From the NCBI RefSeq assembly GCF_000708755.2, contig NZ_JGVU02000003.1, positions 1 through 55,126 on the forward strand: a stretch of 55,126 nt of DNA, read 5' to 3'. Under the pieces are notes generated by a model that saw nothing but the letters and a program-made list of their open reading frames with translations, was not told the origin of the DNA and did not search any database. A program made the translations under genes and the position numbers. The stretch is from Metabacillus indicus LMG 22858 (GTDB lineage: Bacteria > Bacillota > Bacilli > Bacillales > Bacillaceae). The number at the start of each line of letters is the position of its first letter. The first letter of the stretch is position 1. This document shows positions 20,076 through 30,578 of the stretch, piece by piece.

Positions 20076-21431
20076 ATGGATAACCGATACGCAGTTATTT
20101 TAGCTGCAGGACAAGGCACAAGGATGAAATCAAAGCTTTATAAAGTGCTTCATCCAGTTGGCGGCAAGCCAATGGTTCAGCACGTAGCAGATGAAGTTTC
20201 AAAACTTGACTTAAGCAAAATCGTTGCTGTAGTTGGTCACGGTGCGGAGAAAGTAAAAGATCAGCTTGGCGATACAGCAGAATATGCCCTTCAAAGTGAA
20301 CAGCTTGGAACGGCTCATGCTGTTATGCAGGCTGCATCCCAGCTGGAAGGAAAAGAAGGGACAACCATTGTTATTTGCGGCGATACACCGTTAATTACGG
20401 CAGATACAATGGCATCCCTGCTTGCTCATCACGCAGAGACACATGCAAAAGCTACGATTCTTACAGCTAAAGCAGACGATCCTGCAGGCTATGGACGTGT
20501 TGTCAGAAACGCTGAAGGACATGTTGAGAAGATTGTTGAACACAAAGATTCAAACGAAGAGGAACTTCTTATTACAGAAATCAACACTGGAACATACTGC
20601 TTCGACAATAAGGCTCTTTTTGACACATTGAAGAAAGTGTCCAATGAAAATTCCCAAGGTGAATACTACCTTCCGGATGTTATTGAAATTTTAAAATCGG
20701 AAAATGAAATCATTTCGGCTTTTCAGACGGCATCTTTTGAAGAGACTCTAGGTGTTAATGACAGAGTGGCTCTTGCCCAGGCAGAGAAGTTCATGAAAAA
20801 GCGCGTTAATGCGTTCCATATGAAGAATGGTGTTTCTATCATTGATCCTGACAACACGTATATCTCAAGCGATGCAGTCATCGGAAGAGATACGGTTATC
20901 TATCCAGGTTCCGTCATTTCGGGGAAAACCGAAATCGGTGAAGATTCGGTTATCGGACCTCACACGGAAATTAAAAACTGCAAAATCGGAGACCGGACAA
21001 CAATCCGCCAGTCCGCTGCACACGACAGCGAAATTGGCCATGATGTAAACATCGGACCGTTTGCACATATCAGACCGGATTCTTCAATCGGTGACGAAGT
21101 TAAGATCGGAAACTTTGTTGAAATCAAGAAATCATCCATGGGCAAAGCGAGCAAAGCTTCACATCTGAGCTATATTGGAGATGCTGAAGTGGGTGCAGAC
21201 GTAAACCTGGGATGCGGATCGATTACAGTCAATTATGACGGCAAAAATAAATTCCTCACTAAGATTGAAGACGGAGCTTTCATCGGCTGCAATTCGAATT
21301 TAATCGCACCTGTAACAGTGGGCCAGGGAGCCTATGTTGCTGCAGGTTCTACGATTACAGATGATGTGCCAGGCAAAGCCCTTTCCATCGCACGTGCAAG
21401 ACAAGTCAATAAAGATGATTATTTAAAATAA
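20076..21431 (+). CDS. glmU: Bifunctional N-acetylglucosamine-1-phosphate uridyltransferase / glucosamine-1-phosphate acetyltransferase
   Basis: A 451-residue bifunctional enzyme (gcaD in B. subtilis) making UDP-GlcNAc for peptidoglycan and teichoic acid. The N-terminal pyrophosphorylase half has [11 protein letters not shown], the substrate loop QLGTAHAV and CGDTPLI. The C-terminal half (from about 250) is a left-handed hexapeptide-repeat helix ending with the acetyltransferase motif [11 protein letters not shown] and [19 protein letters not shown] 20076 follows CTGGAGG (20061-20067). prs follows 91 bp later. Confidence 0.97.
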   Translation: MDNRYAVILAAGQGTRMKSKLYKVLHPVGGKPMVQHVADEVSKLDLSKIVAVVGHGAEKVKDQLGDTAEYALQSEQLGTAHAVMQAASQLEGKEGTTIVICGDTPLITADTMASLLAHHAETHAKATILTAKADDPAGYGRVVRNAEGHVEKIVEHKDSNEEELLITEINTGTYCFDNKALFDTLKKVSNENSQGEYYLPDVIEILKSENEIISAFQTASFEETLGVNDRVALAQAEKFMKKRVNAFHMKNGVSIIDPDNTYISSDAVIGRDTVIYPGSVISGKTEIGEDSVIGPHTEIKNCKIGDRTTIRQSAAHDSEIGHDVNIGPFAHIRPDSSIGDEVKIGNFVEIKKSSMGKASKASHLSYIGDAEVGADVNLGCGSITVNYDGKNKFLTKIEDGAFIGCNSNLIAPVTVGQGAYVAAGSTITDDVPGKALSIARARQVNKDDYLK

Positions 21432-21442
21432 AAAGGTTAAAG

Positions 21443-21472
21443 AGCAGCGGCAGGCATTCTGCTGCTGTTCAC
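21443..21472 (+). other. Intercistronic hairpin between glmU and prs
   Basis: CAGCGGCAG pairs with CTGCTGCTG around GCATT, extended by GAG/TTC. No T-run follows, so it is more likely an mRNA stability or processing element than a terminator. Confidence 0.45.
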
Positions 21473-21522
21473 CCGGCTTATACAGATTAACCAATAAAAC
21501 CCAGTGGAGGTCTCCTTTAAAA

Positions 21523-22476
21523 ATGTCAAATCGTTATGCAGATTCAAATTTAAAGATTTTTACATTAAACTCAAACACTGCTTTGGCTCAGGAAATTGCA
21601 GATGAAGTCGGTGTTGATTTAGGTAAATGTTCGGTAACACGCTTCAGTGACGGCGAAGTTCAGATCAACATTGAAGAAAGTATCCGCGGCTGTGATGTTT
21701 TTGTCATTCAGTCTACGAGTGCTCCGGTAAATGAGCACCTGATGGAAGTTCTGATCATGATTGATGCGTTAAAGCGTGCTTCTGCAAAAACAATCAACAT
21801 TGTTATGCCTTATTACGGATATGCTCGCCAGGACCGCAAAGCCCGTGCACGCGAACCGATTACAGCTAAGCTTGTTGCAAACCTCCTTGAGACAGCAGGA
21901 GCGGACCGAGTAATTACTCTTGACCTGCACGCTCCTCAAATTCAAGGTTTCTTTGACATTTTAATTGACCATTTAATGGGTGTTCCAATTCTTGCTGAGT
22001 ACTTCCAGGAGAAAGACCTTAAGGATATCGTCATTGTTTCTCCTGACCACGGCGGAGTAACCCGCGCCCGCAAACTTGCTGACCGTCTGAAAGCGCCGAT
22101 TGCCATTATTGATAAACGCCGCCCAAGACCGAATGTTGCGGAAGTCATGAACATTGTCGGTAACATCGAAGGCAAAACAGCCATTTTGATCGACGACATC
22201 ATCGACACAGCCGGAACAATCACTCTTGCTGCAAATGCACTAGTAGAAAACGGCGCGACAGATGTATACGCGTGCTGTACGCACCCTGTACTTTCAGGAC
22301 CGGCCATCGAACGCATTCAAAACTCAAATATTAAAGAACTTGTAGTAACAAACTCTATTGCTCTCGGCGAAGAGAAAAAGATCGACAAGCTTAAGCAGCT
22401 TTCTGTTGCACCGCTTATCGGTGAAGCCATCATTCGTGTACACGAAGAGCAATCTGTTTCTACTTTGTTTGATTGA
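21523..22476 (+). CDS. prs: Ribose-phosphate pyrophosphokinase
   Basis: A 317-residue class I PRPP synthetase. It transfers pyrophosphate from ATP to ribose-5-phosphate, feeding purine, pyrimidine, histidine, tryptophan and NAD synthesis. Visible are [16 protein letters not shown], the ATP/Mg region [12 protein letters not shown], the catalytic flexible loop [12 protein letters not shown] and the PRPP loop [14 protein letters not shown] 21523 lies 12 bases after GTGGAGG (21504-21510). It ends in a terminator and is probably co-transcribed with glmU, as in B. subtilis. Confidence 0.97.
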   Translation: MSNRYADSNLKIFTLNSNTALAQEIADEVGVDLGKCSVTRFSDGEVQINIEESIRGCDVFVIQSTSAPVNEHLMEVLIMIDALKRASAKTINIVMPYYGYARQDRKARAREPITAKLVANLLETAGADRVITLDLHAPQIQGFFDILIDHLMGVPILAEYFQEKDLKDIVIVSPDHGGVTRARKLADRLKAPIAIIDKRRPRPNVAEVMNIVGNIEGKTAILIDDIIDTAGTITLAANALVENGATDVYACCTHPVLSGPAIERIQNSNIKELVVTNSIALGEEKKIDKLKQLSVAPLIGEAIIRVHEEQSVSTLFD

Positions 22477-22485
22477 TCATTGCAG

Positions 22486-22516
22486 CCCCTTCTGCTTAGA
22501 GCAGGAGGGGTTTTTT
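22486..22516 (+). terminator. prs terminator
   Basis: CCCCTTCTGC (22486-22495) pairs with GCAGGAGGGG (22501-22510, one G·U), followed by T6. Confidence 0.93.
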
Positions 22517-22649
22517 ATTCAGCTGTACACTTACAAACCCGGAGCATTATAACTTGAAAAACACCTTGATCTTCGTTTAAAATACATACTGATCTTTGCT
22601 TAAGGGCTCATTTCAGCCAGGGGAAAACAATCCTTTTCATAAGAAAAAT

Positions 22650-22675
22650 GTTTAGACCCATTCAATAATGGGAAT
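22650..22675 (+). promoter_or_regulatory. Sigma-B-type promoter of ctc
   Basis: GTTTAG (22650-22655), a 14-bp spacer and GGGAAT (22670-22675), close to GTTTAA and GGGTAT. ctc is a classic sigma-B stress gene in B. subtilis. Confidence 0.75.
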
Positions 22676-22716
22676 TAAATAAGACATAACTTATCGTTAG
22701 GAAGGTGTTTTGGACT

Positions 22717-23367
22717 ATGACAACTCTAAAAGTAAAAGAACGTACAGTATTTACGAACTCGGCGAGAAGAAAGGTCCGCGAAGAAGGACAAGTTCCCGCT
22801 GTGATTTACGGTAAAACAACAGAACCTAAATCTATTTCATTAGATAGCATAGAATTAATTAAAACGCTGCGCGACGAAGGCCGCAACGCAATTATTAAAC
22901 TGGATCTTGACGGAAAGTCCCATTCTGTCATGCTGTATGAAATGCAGACGGATCCGCTTAAAAACGAAATCACTCATGCAGATTTCTACGTTGTTAACAT
23001 GAAAGAGGATGTAGAAGTCGATGTGCCGATCACTCTTACTGGAGATGCACAGGGAGTCAAGGACGGCGGCGTGCTGCAGCAGCCTCTGTACCAGGCTTCC
23101 ATCACAGCCAAACCGGGTGAAATCCCTCAGACAATTGAGGTTGATATTTCAGAGCTTGGCGTAAATGACACGCTGACAATCGGCGATGTGAAGATCTCGG
23201 GCAAATACTCATTCAACCATGAAAAGGACGAGGTCGTTGCTTCTATTCTTCCTCCTCAGCAGGAAGAGGAAATCGACAGCGGTGAGGAGCAGGAGCCTGG
23301 AGAGCCTGAGAATGCTGAAGGCAGAGAAAACGAAGAGGATGCTGCTGAAGGCGAAAAACAAGAGTAA
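22717..23367 (+). CDS. ctc: General stress protein Ctc, ribosomal protein bL25 (TL5 family)
   Basis: A 216-residue two-domain bL25 protein that binds 5S rRNA in the ribosome under stress. The N-terminal L25 barrel has RKVREEGQVPAVIYGK; the C-terminal TL5 domain includes PITLTGDAQGVKDGG. The last 35 or so residues are a very acidic Glu-rich tail (EEIDSGEEQEPGEPE), longer than I recall in B. subtilis (about 204 residues in total). ATG 22717 follows GGAAGGTG (22700-22707). Confidence 0.95.
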   Translation: MTTLKVKERTVFTNSARRKVREEGQVPAVIYGKTTEPKSISLDSIELIKTLRDEGRNAIIKLDLDGKSHSVMLYEMQTDPLKNEITHADFYVVNMKEDVEVDVPITLTGDAQGVKDGGVLQQPLYQASITAKPGEIPQTIEVDISELGVNDTLTIGDVKISGKYSFNHEKDEVVASILPPQQEEEIDSGEEQEPGEPENAEGRENEEDAAEGEKQE

Positions 23368-23371
23368 ATTA

Positions 23372-23402
23372 AAAACGCAGCCGTTTAATGGCTGCGTTTT
23401 TT
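23372..23402 (+). terminator. ctc terminator
   Basis: AAAACGCAGCC (23372-23382) pairs with GGCTGCGTTTT (23390-23400). Confidence 0.93.
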
Positions 23403-23559
23403 ATGGTATTGTTGAACTGAAGACACATTGAAAATGACGGCAGCCTGATCTTAGAAGCTCGGGGCTTCATTGGCGCCTGATTTTAAACATAAGGTCCTTC
23501 CGGATGGATGGGCATACTGACAAAGAGCCGTTTGGCTTAAAGAATGGGCAGGTACAATC

Positions 23560-24117
23560 ATGAAACTTTTCATTGGACTCGGAAATCCGGGAAAACAATA
23601 TGAAAACACACGTCATAACGTAGGCTTTATCGCGATTGACGAGCTTTCCAGACGGTTCGGCATCCCTCTTGACCGCACGAAATTTAACGGGATTTACGGA
23701 ATGGGGCATGTTTCGGGAGAGAAAGTCATATTATTAAAACCACTTACCTACATGAATCTCTCCGGTGAATGCATCAGGCCGTTAATGGACTATTATGAGA
23801 TCGATGACCAGGATCTCGCCGTCATCTATGATGACCTAGATCTGCCGGCAGGGAAGGTCAGACTGAGAACAAAAGGGAGTGCCGGGGGACATAACGGAAT
23901 CAAGTCGATGATCCAGCATTTGAATACACAGGAATTCAACCGCGTGAGAATCGGGATCGACCGTCCCTCAGGAGGGATGAGTGTATCCAATTACGTGCTT
24001 GGCTCTTTTGGAAAAGAAGAGTGGCCGAGCATTCAGGATGCAGTCGCTCTTTCTGCAGATGCATGCGAGAGTTTTATTAAAGAGCCTTTCCTTCAAGTGA
24101 TGAACAAATACAATTGA
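23560..24117 (+). CDS. pth: Peptidyl-tRNA hydrolase
   Basis: A 185-residue Pth (SpoVC in B. subtilis), which frees tRNA from peptides dropped by stalled ribosomes and is essential. Family motifs are [18 protein letters not shown] with catalytic His20, [24 protein letters not shown] and [14 protein letters not shown] 23560 gives the family start [11 protein letters not shown]; a weak GCAGGT lies upstream. Whether it is transcribed from its own promoter is unclear, since ctc ends in a strong terminator 160 bp before. Confidence 0.96.
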   Translation: MKLFIGLGNPGKQYENTRHNVGFIAIDELSRRFGIPLDRTKFNGIYGMGHVSGEKVILLKPLTYMNLSGECIRPLMDYYEIDDQDLAVIYDDLDLPAGKVRLRTKGSAGGHNGIKSMIQHLNTQEFNRVRIGIDRPSGGMSVSNYVLGSFGKEEWPSIQDAVALSADACESFIKEPFLQVMNKYN

Positions 24118-24121
24118 TTTA

Positions 24122-24150
24122 GTATAAGCGCCCCCCTGAAGGTTCATACT
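24122..24150 (+). promoter_or_regulatory. Sigma-F-type promoter of fin
   Basis: GTATA (24122-24126), a 15-bp spacer, then GTTCATACT (24142-24150), matching GnnnAnAnT with one deviation from GGnnAnAnT. The spacer equals that at csfB. fin is a known sigma-F gene in B. subtilis. The predicted start is near 24157. Confidence 0.55.
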
Positions 24151-24176
24151 GTAACTAAAACCTTTCCAGGAGGGGC
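24130..24176 (+). promoter_or_regulatory. Hairpin sequestering the fin ribosome-binding site
   Basis: Bases 24130-24144 pair with 24159-24176 over 15 bp (GCCCC/GGGGC, CCTG/CAGG, AAGGTT/AACCTT) with two small bulges and a 14-base loop. CCAGGAGGGG, the Shine-Dalgarno region of fin, lies wholly in the 3' arm. No T-run follows, so it is not a terminator. The 5' arm overlaps the promoter and is absent from mRNA started at about 24157. Confidence 0.6.
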
Positions 24177-24180
24177 TAAA

Positions 24181-24411
24181 ATGGCGCTACACTATACATG
24201 CCGCCATTGCGGCGTTAAGGTCGGAACAATTGAGAGCGTTTCAGTATACAGCGAGCAATTGGGTTTTCAGCACCTGTCGCAGGAAGAGAGACGAGAGATG
24301 ATCTCCTATGAACAAAATGGCGATATTCAAGTAAAAACCATCTGCGAGGATTGTCAGGAAGCGCTCGAACGCAATCCGGACTATCACCAGCTGCAGCGAT
24401 TTATTCAATAA
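24181..24411 (+). CDS. fin: Anti-sigma-F factor Fin
   Basis: A 76-residue zinc-binding protein (YabK). It has two Cys pairs, CRHC near the N terminus and CEDC about 50 residues later, which should bind zinc. In B. subtilis Fin is made in the forespore, binds sigma-F and helps switch to sigma-G. ATG 24181 follows CCAGGAGGGG at 7 bases. The upstream hairpin and sigma-F-like promoter imply that only forespore-initiated mRNA is translated well. It sits between pth and mfd, as in B. subtilis. Confidence 0.93.
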   Translation: MALHYTCRHCGVKVGTIESVSVYSEQLGFQHLSQEERREMISYEQNGDIQVKTICEDCQEALERNPDYHQLQRFIQ

Positions 24412-24549
24412 GCGACGCTTTGGCTTTGTTATGAAGTCAAGGCATTTTTCTGTTAGTTGGCAGGCAGGGAGAAAGACGGCAGAATCCCTGTCCTGCTTCA
24501 TTCGGATAGATAAACGGCTGAAACACTGCCGAACGGGGAGGTTCCACTT

Positions 24550-27500
24550 TTGCAAAGTTTGCAGCATTACTTTTATGAAAATGATGATTTTCAAACCATC
24601 TTACAGGGGATACAGGGAGGGTTAAAGGAGCAGCTTGTTGCAGGGCTCTCGGGGTCTGCACGCTCTTTGTTCACTTCTTCGCTCTTTAAGCATGCAGACA
24701 AACCGCTCCTTGTGATCACCCATAACCTTTTTCAGGCTCAGAAAATTTATGAGGACCTGACGAACCTTGCCGGCGATCAGGTGCTTCTCTACCCAGTTAA
24801 CGAACTCATTGCATCTGAGCTTGCGATAGCAAGCCCTGAGCTTAAAGCGCAGCGTATGGATGTTTTAAACCAGCTTTCAGAAGATAAAAAGAGAGTGGTT
24901 GTTGCACCGATTGCGGCACTGAGACGATTTTTGCCGCCAAAAGAAGAATGGAAAAGAAATCAGTTTCACCTAAAGCTCGGTCAGGATCTTGACCTGGATG
25001 AAATTCTCGCCTCTTTGGTGACAATGGGTTACGCGAGGGCCGGTATGGTTTCTTCGCCGGGTGAGTTCAGTCTGCGCGGAGGGATTATCGACATATATCC
25101 GCTGACAGAAGAGTATCCTGTCCGCATCGAGCTGTTTGATACAGAAATCGATTCAATCCGCACTTTTAACAGCGAAGATCAGCGTTCGATTGAAAAATTG
25201 AAAGAGATCCATATAGGACCAGCAGAAGAGCTTGTTGTTAACGGGGAGCGAATCAAGAAATGCATTGAAAAGCTGGAACAGGCGCTTGCATACAGCCTGA
25301 AACGCCTTAAAGACGATAAGCAAAAAGAAATACTTGCTGAAAATATCGGATATGAGCTTGAACAGCTCAGAAACGGTCAGTTTAATCAGGAAATGGTGAA
25401 ATATCTCACCTTCTTCTATGAGCAGCCTGCTAGTTTACTAGATTATTTTCCGGAGCAGACCATTGTTGTAATGGATGAGATCAGCCGGATACAGGAAATG
25501 TATGAGAGTCTTGAAAAAGAAGAGGCAGACTGGTATACAAGCCTGCTTGAGCACGGGAAGATCGTGAACAATATCAAGCTTTCGCACGACTATTCAGATG
25601 TGCTTACAAAGACGAAGCATCCGCTGGTCTATCTCTCTCTATTTGTGCGCCACGTCCCGCATACCAGCCCTCAGAACATTCTTAATGTCTCGTGCAAGCA
25701 GATGCAGAATTTCCACGGGCAGATGAATGTGCTGAGAAGTGAAATTGAACGCTGGAAGAAAGCGAATTTTTCCGTCGTTTTCCTTGGCGCAACAGAAGAG
25801 CGGGTCAAAAAGCTTGAAGCTGTTTTAGGTGACTACGAAATTAATGCTGCCTTTTTAAAGAAAAATGAGACACCCAAGCTTGGCAATCTGTACATGATGG
25901 AGGGCGACCTTCAGACAGGCTTTGAACTCCCGATGCAAAAACTTGCAGTCGTAACGGAGGAGGAGCTGTTTAAGAAGAGGGTCAAAAAGCAGCCGAGAAG
26001 CCAGAAAATCTCGAATGCTGAACGAATTAAAAGCTATTCAGAGCTTCAGGTCGGCGACCATGTCGTGCATGTCAATCACGGGATCGGGAAGTACCTCGGA
26101 ATTGAAACGCTTGTCATCAACGGCGTTCACAAGGATTATCTTCACATCCGCTATCAGGGAAGCGACAAGCTGTATGTTCCTGTTGAGCAAATTGACCTTA
26201 TCCAGAAATATGTTGGATCAGAAGGCAAAGAGCCTAAGATTTATAAACTTGGCGGCAGTGACTGGAAGCGTGTAAAACGGAAGGTTGAATCGTCTGTACA
26301 GGATATCGCAGATGATTTGATCAAGCTTTATGCTGAGCGTGAAGCAAGCGTTGGGTACGGATTTTCACCTGACAGCGAAATGCAGCGCGAGTTTGAAGCC
26401 GCTTTCCCTTATCAGGAAACCGATGATCAGCTTCGCTCCATTCATGAAATTAAACATGATATGGAACGGGAACGCCCGATGGACCGGCTGTTGTGCGGAG
26501 ACGTGGGCTATGGAAAGACGGAGGTTGCCATCAGGGCTGCCTTTAAAGCGGTTGCTGACGGCAAACAGGTCGCACTGCTTGTACCTACGACCATTCTTGC
26601 CCAGCAGCACTATGAAACAGTCCGTGAGCGTTTTCAGGACTATCCCATTAATATCGGTCTGTTAAGCAGATTCAAAACGAGAAAAGAGATGAATGAAACC
26701 GTAAAAGGTCTTAAAAACGGAACGGTGGATATGGTAATAGGTACCCACCGCCTTCTTTCAAAAGACGTGCTGTATAAAGAGCTTGGGCTCCTCATCATTG
26801 ACGAGGAACAGCGTTTTGGCGTGACGCATAAAGAAAAAATCAAGCAGATGAAAGCCAACATTGACGTACTTACGCTTACGGCTACACCAATTCCGCGGAC
26901 GCTTCACATGTCCATGCTCGGAGTGCGTGATTTGTCTGTAATTGAAACGCCGCCTGAAAACAGGTTTCCGGTTCAGACGTATGTCGTTGAATACAACGGC
27001 GGTTTTGTCCGCGAAGCCATCGAGCGGGAACTTGCACGCGGCGGACAGGTCTATTTCCTCTATAACAGAGTGGATGATATTGACCGTAAAGCAGATGAGA
27101 TTTCCATGCTTGTTCCTGACGCAAGGGTGACCTATGCACACGGGAAAATGACGGAAAATGAACTTGAGTCAACCATGCTTAATTTCCTTGACGGACAATT
27201 TGATGTGCTTGTCAGTACGACGATTATTGAAACCGGCGTTGATATTCCAAATGTAAATACGCTGATTGTCCATGATGCAGACAAGATGGGCCTCTCTCAG
27301 CTCTATCAGCTTAGAGGCCGGGTCGGACGTTCAAGCAGAATTGCCTATGCATATTTCACTTACCGGAAAGATAAAGTTCTGACAGAGGTGGCAGAGAAAC
27401 GTCTGCAGGCGATCAAAGAATTTACGGAGCTTGGTTCAGGCTTTAAAATTGCCATGCGGGACCTCTCCATCCGCGGAGCTGGAAATCTGCTTGGTGCCCA

Positions 27501-28086
27501 GCAGCATGGATTTATTGATTCCGTCGGATTTGACCTGTACTCTCAAATGCTGAAAGAAGCCATTGAAGAGCGACGTGTGGAAGGGCCGAAAGAAAAGCCG
27601 TTCCAGGTTGAAATCGATCTTGAAGTCGATGCGTACCTTCCTGAAACATACATTTCAGACGGCAGACAGAAAATCGACATCTACAAGCGCTTTAGAGCAA
27701 TCTCTTCTCTTGCCGATCTAGAAGAGCTGCAGGAGGAAATCATTGACCGCTTCGGGGACTATCCTCAGGAAGTAAATGACCTTATGCAGATTGCCAAGCT
27801 TAAAGTGTTCGCCGTTCAGGAAAAAGTGGAGATGATCAAGCAGGATAAGGACACGGTGTCCATCTATGTAAGCGAAGAGACAAGCGCGCAGGTAGACGGC
27901 CAGAAGCTGTTTGATCTGAGCAATCAATATGGACGCGCGGTCGGTCTTGGCATGGACGGGAAACGCCTGAAGATGACGATTCAGATTAAGGGAGTTAAGC
28001 CGGATAAATGGCTCAAGATCGCTGAAGGACTGCTGAACGGTCTTGGATCAGCAAAAAAAGAAGAGATTTCTGCAAAAGGGGTTTAG
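24550..28086 (+). CDS. mfd: Transcription-repair coupling factor Mfd
   Basis: A 1178-residue SF2 translocase that removes stalled RNA polymerase and recruits UvrA. Domains run from a UvrB-like N-terminal region (about 1-350, with LSGSARSLF and [16 protein letters not shown]), through the polymerase-interacting domain (about 490-560, [17 protein letters not shown]), to a RecG-like motor with P-loop GDVGYGKTE at about 650 and DEEQRFG box, and a C-terminal TRCF domain. The start is TTG 24550, 8 bases after GGGGAGG, and matches the family N terminus. It is also implicated in stationary-phase mutagenesis in B. subtilis. Confidence 0.97.
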   Translation: MQSLQHYFYENDDFQTILQGIQGGLKEQLVAGLSGSARSLFTSSLFKHADKPLLVITHNLFQAQKIYEDLTNLAGDQVLLYPVNELIASELAIASPELKAQRMDVLNQLSEDKKRVVVAPIAALRRFLPPKEEWKRNQFHLKLGQDLDLDEILASLVTMGYARAGMVSSPGEFSLRGGIIDIYPLTEEYPVRIELFDTEIDSIRTFNSEDQRSIEKLKEIHIGPAEELVVNGERIKKCIEKLEQALAYSLKRLKDDKQKEILAENIGYELEQLRNGQFNQEMVKYLTFFYEQPASLLDYFPEQTIVVMDEISRIQEMYESLEKEEADWYTSLLEHGKIVNNIKLSHDYSDVLTKTKHPLVYLSLFVRHVPHTSPQNILNVSCKQMQNFHGQMNVLRSEIERWKKANFSVVFLGATEERVKKLEAVLGDYEINAAFLKKNETPKLGNLYMMEGDLQTGFELPMQKLAVVTEEELFKKRVKKQPRSQKISNAERIKSYSELQVGDHVVHVNHGIGKYLGIETLVINGVHKDYLHIRYQGSDKLYVPVEQIDLIQKYVGSEGKEPKIYKLGGSDWKRVKRKVESSVQDIADDLIKLYAEREASVGYGFSPDSEMQREFEAAFPYQETDDQLRSIHEIKHDMERERPMDRLLCGDVGYGKTEVAIRAAFKAVADGKQVALLVPTTILAQQHYETVRERFQDYPINIGLLSRFKTRKEMNETVKGLKNGTVDMVIGTHRLLSKDVLYKELGLLIIDEEQRFGVTHKEKIKQMKANIDVLTLTATPIPRTLHMSMLGVRDLSVIETPPENRFPVQTYVVEYNGGFVREAIERELARGGQVYFLYNRVDDIDRKADEISMLVPDARVTYAHGKMTENELESTMLNFLDGQFDVLVSTTIIETGVDIPNVNTLIVHDADKMGLSQLYQLRGRVGRSSRIAYAYFTYRKDKVLTEVAEKRLQAIKEFTELGSGFKIAMRDLSIRGAGNLLGAQQHGFIDSVGFDLYSQMLKEAIEERRVEGPKEKPFQVEIDLEVDAYLPETYISDGRQKIDIYKRFRAISSLADLEELQEEIIDRFGDYPQEVNDLMQIAKLKVFAVQEKVEMIKQDKDTVSIYVSEETSAQVDGQKLFDLSNQYGRAVGLGMDGKRLKMTIQIKGVKPDKWLKIAEGLLNGLGSAKKEEISAKGV

Positions 28087-28153
28087 ATCTGCCTCTGACT
28101 GTCAAAGCTGTAGAAGAAAATACTGCCTAATCAAGAAAATTTCACTGATGTTG

Positions 28154-28184
28154 TGTATATTGCGTGCAGGGCTGAAGGATACTA
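28154..28184 (+). promoter_or_regulatory. Sigma-G-type promoter of spoVT
   Basis: TGTATA (28154-28159), an 18-bp spacer and GATACTA (28178-28184), one mismatch from the sigma-G -10 CATACTA. Confidence 0.55.
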
Positions 28185-28274
28185 TCCGTAAGAAATGGTG
28201 GTTGTTGCAAAGAGTTCCTGCGAGCAAGCAATCATCAACTACTCAATCATCAAGTGAAAGTGAGGCAGCATTAG

Positions 28275-28811
28275 ATGAAAGCAACTGGTATAGTACGACG
28301 TATTGATGATTTAGGCCGCGTGGTGATTCCAAAGGAAATCCGCAGAACTCTGCGCATCCGTGAGGGAGATCCGCTTGAAATCTTTGTAGACCGCGACGGT
28401 GAAGTTATCTTAAAGAAATATTCCCCGATCAGTGAACTGAGTGACTTTGCAAAGGAATATGCAGACGCTCTGTATGACAGCCTTGGACATCCAGTCCTCA
28501 TTTGTGACCGTGATACCTACATAGCAGTATCAGGCGGTTCAAAGAAGGAATACATGAACAAAAACATCAGCGAGCAGGTTGAAAAAGCAATGGAGGACCG
28601 CAGCTCTTTGCTGAATACTGAGGGCGGCAGCATCGAGCTTATCGACGGCAATGCAGAGGAACTTAAATCGTTCACAGTCGGACCGATCGTTGCAAATGGA
28701 GATCCAATCGGGGCGGTTGTCATTTTCTCGAAGGATCAGTCTGTTGGGGAAGTAGAACATAAAGCAGTAGAAACAGCTGCAGGCTTTTTAGCCCGTCAGA
28801 TGGAACAATAG
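28275..28811 (+). CDS. spoVT: Stage V sporulation regulator SpoVT
   Basis: A 178-residue forespore regulator. Residues 1-50 form an AbrB-like swapped-hairpin DNA-binding domain (TGIVRRIDDLGRVVIPKEI), and about 55-178 form a GAF domain. In B. subtilis it tunes sigma-G genes up or down. ATG 28275 follows AAGTGAGG (28257-28264). The N-terminal domain resembles AbrB in this same window, so the two are paralogous DNA-binding modules used at different developmental stages. Confidence 0.97.
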   Translation: MKATGIVRRIDDLGRVVIPKEIRRTLRIREGDPLEIFVDRDGEVILKKYSPISELSDFAKEYADALYDSLGHPVLICDRDTYIAVSGGSKKEYMNKNISEQVEKAMEDRSSLLNTEGGSIELIDGNAEELKSFTVGPIVANGDPIGAVVIFSKDQSVGEVEHKAVETAAGFLARQMEQ

Positions 28812-28835
28812 TCTTTATTTATACCGTTTTAATCA

Positions 28836-28858
28836 GGCAGCAGCTTTTGCTGCCTTTT
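28836..28858 (+). terminator. spoVT terminator
   Basis: GGCAGCA (28836-28842) pairs with TGCTGCC (28848-28854), followed by TTTT. Confidence 0.85.
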
Positions 28859-28910
28859 CTTATGCCGTTTTAAAGTAAACAGTTGAATGAAATGGATGTA
28901 TTTAATTTTA

Positions 28911-28919
28911 TGTTATAAT
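28911..28919 (+). promoter_or_regulatory. Extended -10 promoter of yabM
   Basis: TGTTATAAT has a consensus -10 plus TGn. No matching -35 is seen. Confidence 0.5.
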
Positions 28920-28962
28920 GAAGCGGCAAATCTTAGTTTAAATTTGGAAGGGGAATAGGGCC

Positions 28963-30558
28963 ATGAACTTTCGTTCTGGACCGGCAAAACAAATCTTTCT
29001 GCAGGGAACAATAGTACTGACGTTAGCTGCTTTAATTATAAAAATAATGAGCGCGGCATATAGAATTCCTTATCAAAATATAGTTGGTGACATAGGATTT
29101 TACATATATCAGCAGGTATATCCCTTTTACGGCATAGCTATTATGCTTGCTACAACTGGATTTCCAGTTATTATTTCTAAAATGATCATTGAATTTGACG
29201 GGAAAGAAAATCAACTGGTCAATTCCAAAATCTTAAGAATCTCTTTCCTATTTTTAATAACTATCTGTACTCTTTTTTTCCTTGTTTTATATTTAGGTGC
29301 CGGTCGGATTTCATTTATAATGGGTGACAAAGAACTTGAACCGCTAGTAAAAATTATTTCATTTTCATTCCTGCTTGTGCCTTTTATTTCTTTATTAAGA
29401 GGTTACTTTCAGGGAAAGGAGAACATGCTTCCTACAGCCCTCTCCCAGGTAGTTGAGCAGGGAATAAGGGTAATCACCATCCTCTTTTTTTCGTATATTC
29501 TGATTACTAACGGTTACGGATTGTACGAAGCGGGAGGAGGGGCTCTTTTTGGCTCGCTTACAGGAGGATTAACTGCAGCTGTTATATTATTCATTTTCTT
29601 TTCAAGAGAAAAGAAAATGCTGACAGTTGGAAATGAAGAAGCAAAACGGAATCTAAAAACAACTGCCATTATTTCTTATCTGCTGAAACACTCTCTTACA
29701 ATCTGCATCACAAGCTTAATGATTATATTTATTCAACTTGTTGACGCAATGCATTTATATTCAGAGCTGCTGCAAGGCGGAATTGAAGCGAATGCAGCAA
29801 AGGCTTTGAAAGGGGTTTATGACCGCGGACAACCCCTTATCCAGCTTGGGACGGTTGTTGCCACGTCATTTTCACTGTCACTCGTGCCGCTTATTGCTTT
29901 TGCAAGAAAAAATAACAATGAAACGGTTATTGCTTCAAAGATAAAAATGTCGCTTAAAATTTGTACTGTAGTTGGAATTGGTGCATCCATAGGCCTGCTT
30001 ATGATAATGGAACCTGTAAATATCATGCTCTTTAGAAACAAGCTTGGAACGGAAGTATTATCAATTCTCAGTATTTCTGTCATTTTCACGTCATTCTCGC
30101 TGACATTGTCCGCGATACTCCAAGGTCTGCATCATACTGTTTTTCCTGCTGTCACTGTAGTCTTAGGGACAATTGTAAAGCTTGCTTTAAATATATATCT
30201 TGTGCCGCAATACAGTACGAGCGGAGCCGCGTATTCAACTGTTTTGGCCTATCTTTTTATTGCAGTATTGAATGCAGGATACCTAAAGTCAAAGGGTTAT
30301 CTGCTTTTAAGTGTACGGGATGTTATAAAGGTTATTTTTGCAACACTTATTATGATTGTCGGTCTATATCTTTTCTTAGAGGGATTTGAACAAATATGGG
30401 ATGGGAAAAACCGTCTGCTTGCAACGACAGCTTCACTTTCAGGAGCTTTATTCGGGGGAACAATCTACTTGATTGCCATCCTGAAATTATCTATATTTAC
30501 ACAAAAAGAACTTGAAGCTTTTCCGGGCGGAAAGAAGCTCGGAGCGTTTTTAAAATAA
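28963..30558 (+). CDS. yabM: MOP-superfamily flippase YabM (SpoVB/RfbX-like)
   Basis: A 531-residue polytopic membrane protein, with about 14 hydrophobic segments, of the MOP flippase group that includes SpoVB and Wzx. The N-terminal QIFLQGTIVLTLAALIIKI and the RIPYQNIVGDIGFYIYQQVYP region are typical. A lipid-linked sugar or wall precursor is a likely substrate, but which one cannot be told. ATG 28963 follows GGAAGGGG. By eye it is more AT-rich than its neighbours, as expected from its hydrophobic codons. It is followed by yabN at 20 bp. Confidence 0.9.
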   Translation: MNFRSGPAKQIFLQGTIVLTLAALIIKIMSAAYRIPYQNIVGDIGFYIYQQVYPFYGIAIMLATTGFPVIISKMIIEFDGKENQLVNSKILRISFLFLITICTLFFLVLYLGAGRISFIMGDKELEPLVKIISFSFLLVPFISLLRGYFQGKENMLPTALSQVVEQGIRVITILFFSYILITNGYGLYEAGGGALFGSLTGGLTAAVILFIFFSREKKMLTVGNEEAKRNLKTTAIISYLLKHSLTICITSLMIIFIQLVDAMHLYSELLQGGIEANAAKALKGVYDRGQPLIQLGTVVATSFSLSLVPLIAFARKNNNETVIASKIKMSLKICTVVGIGASIGLLMIMEPVNIMLFRNKLGTEVLSILSISVIFTSFSLTLSAILQGLHHTVFPAVTVVLGTIVKLALNIYLVPQYSTSGAAYSTVLAYLFIAVLNAGYLKSKGYLLLSVRDVIKVIFATLIMIVGLYLFLEGFEQIWDGKNRLLATTASLSGALFGGTIYLIAILKLSIFTQKELEAFPGGKKLGAFLK

Positions 30559-30578
30559 AGGAAACGGGGTATGAATAT

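Noticed and set aside
28963-30558. yabM as a horizontally acquired gene because it looks AT-rich
   Set aside because: A polytopic membrane protein favours T-rich codons, and the gene sits in its usual Bacillus position; no mobile-element signs flank it.
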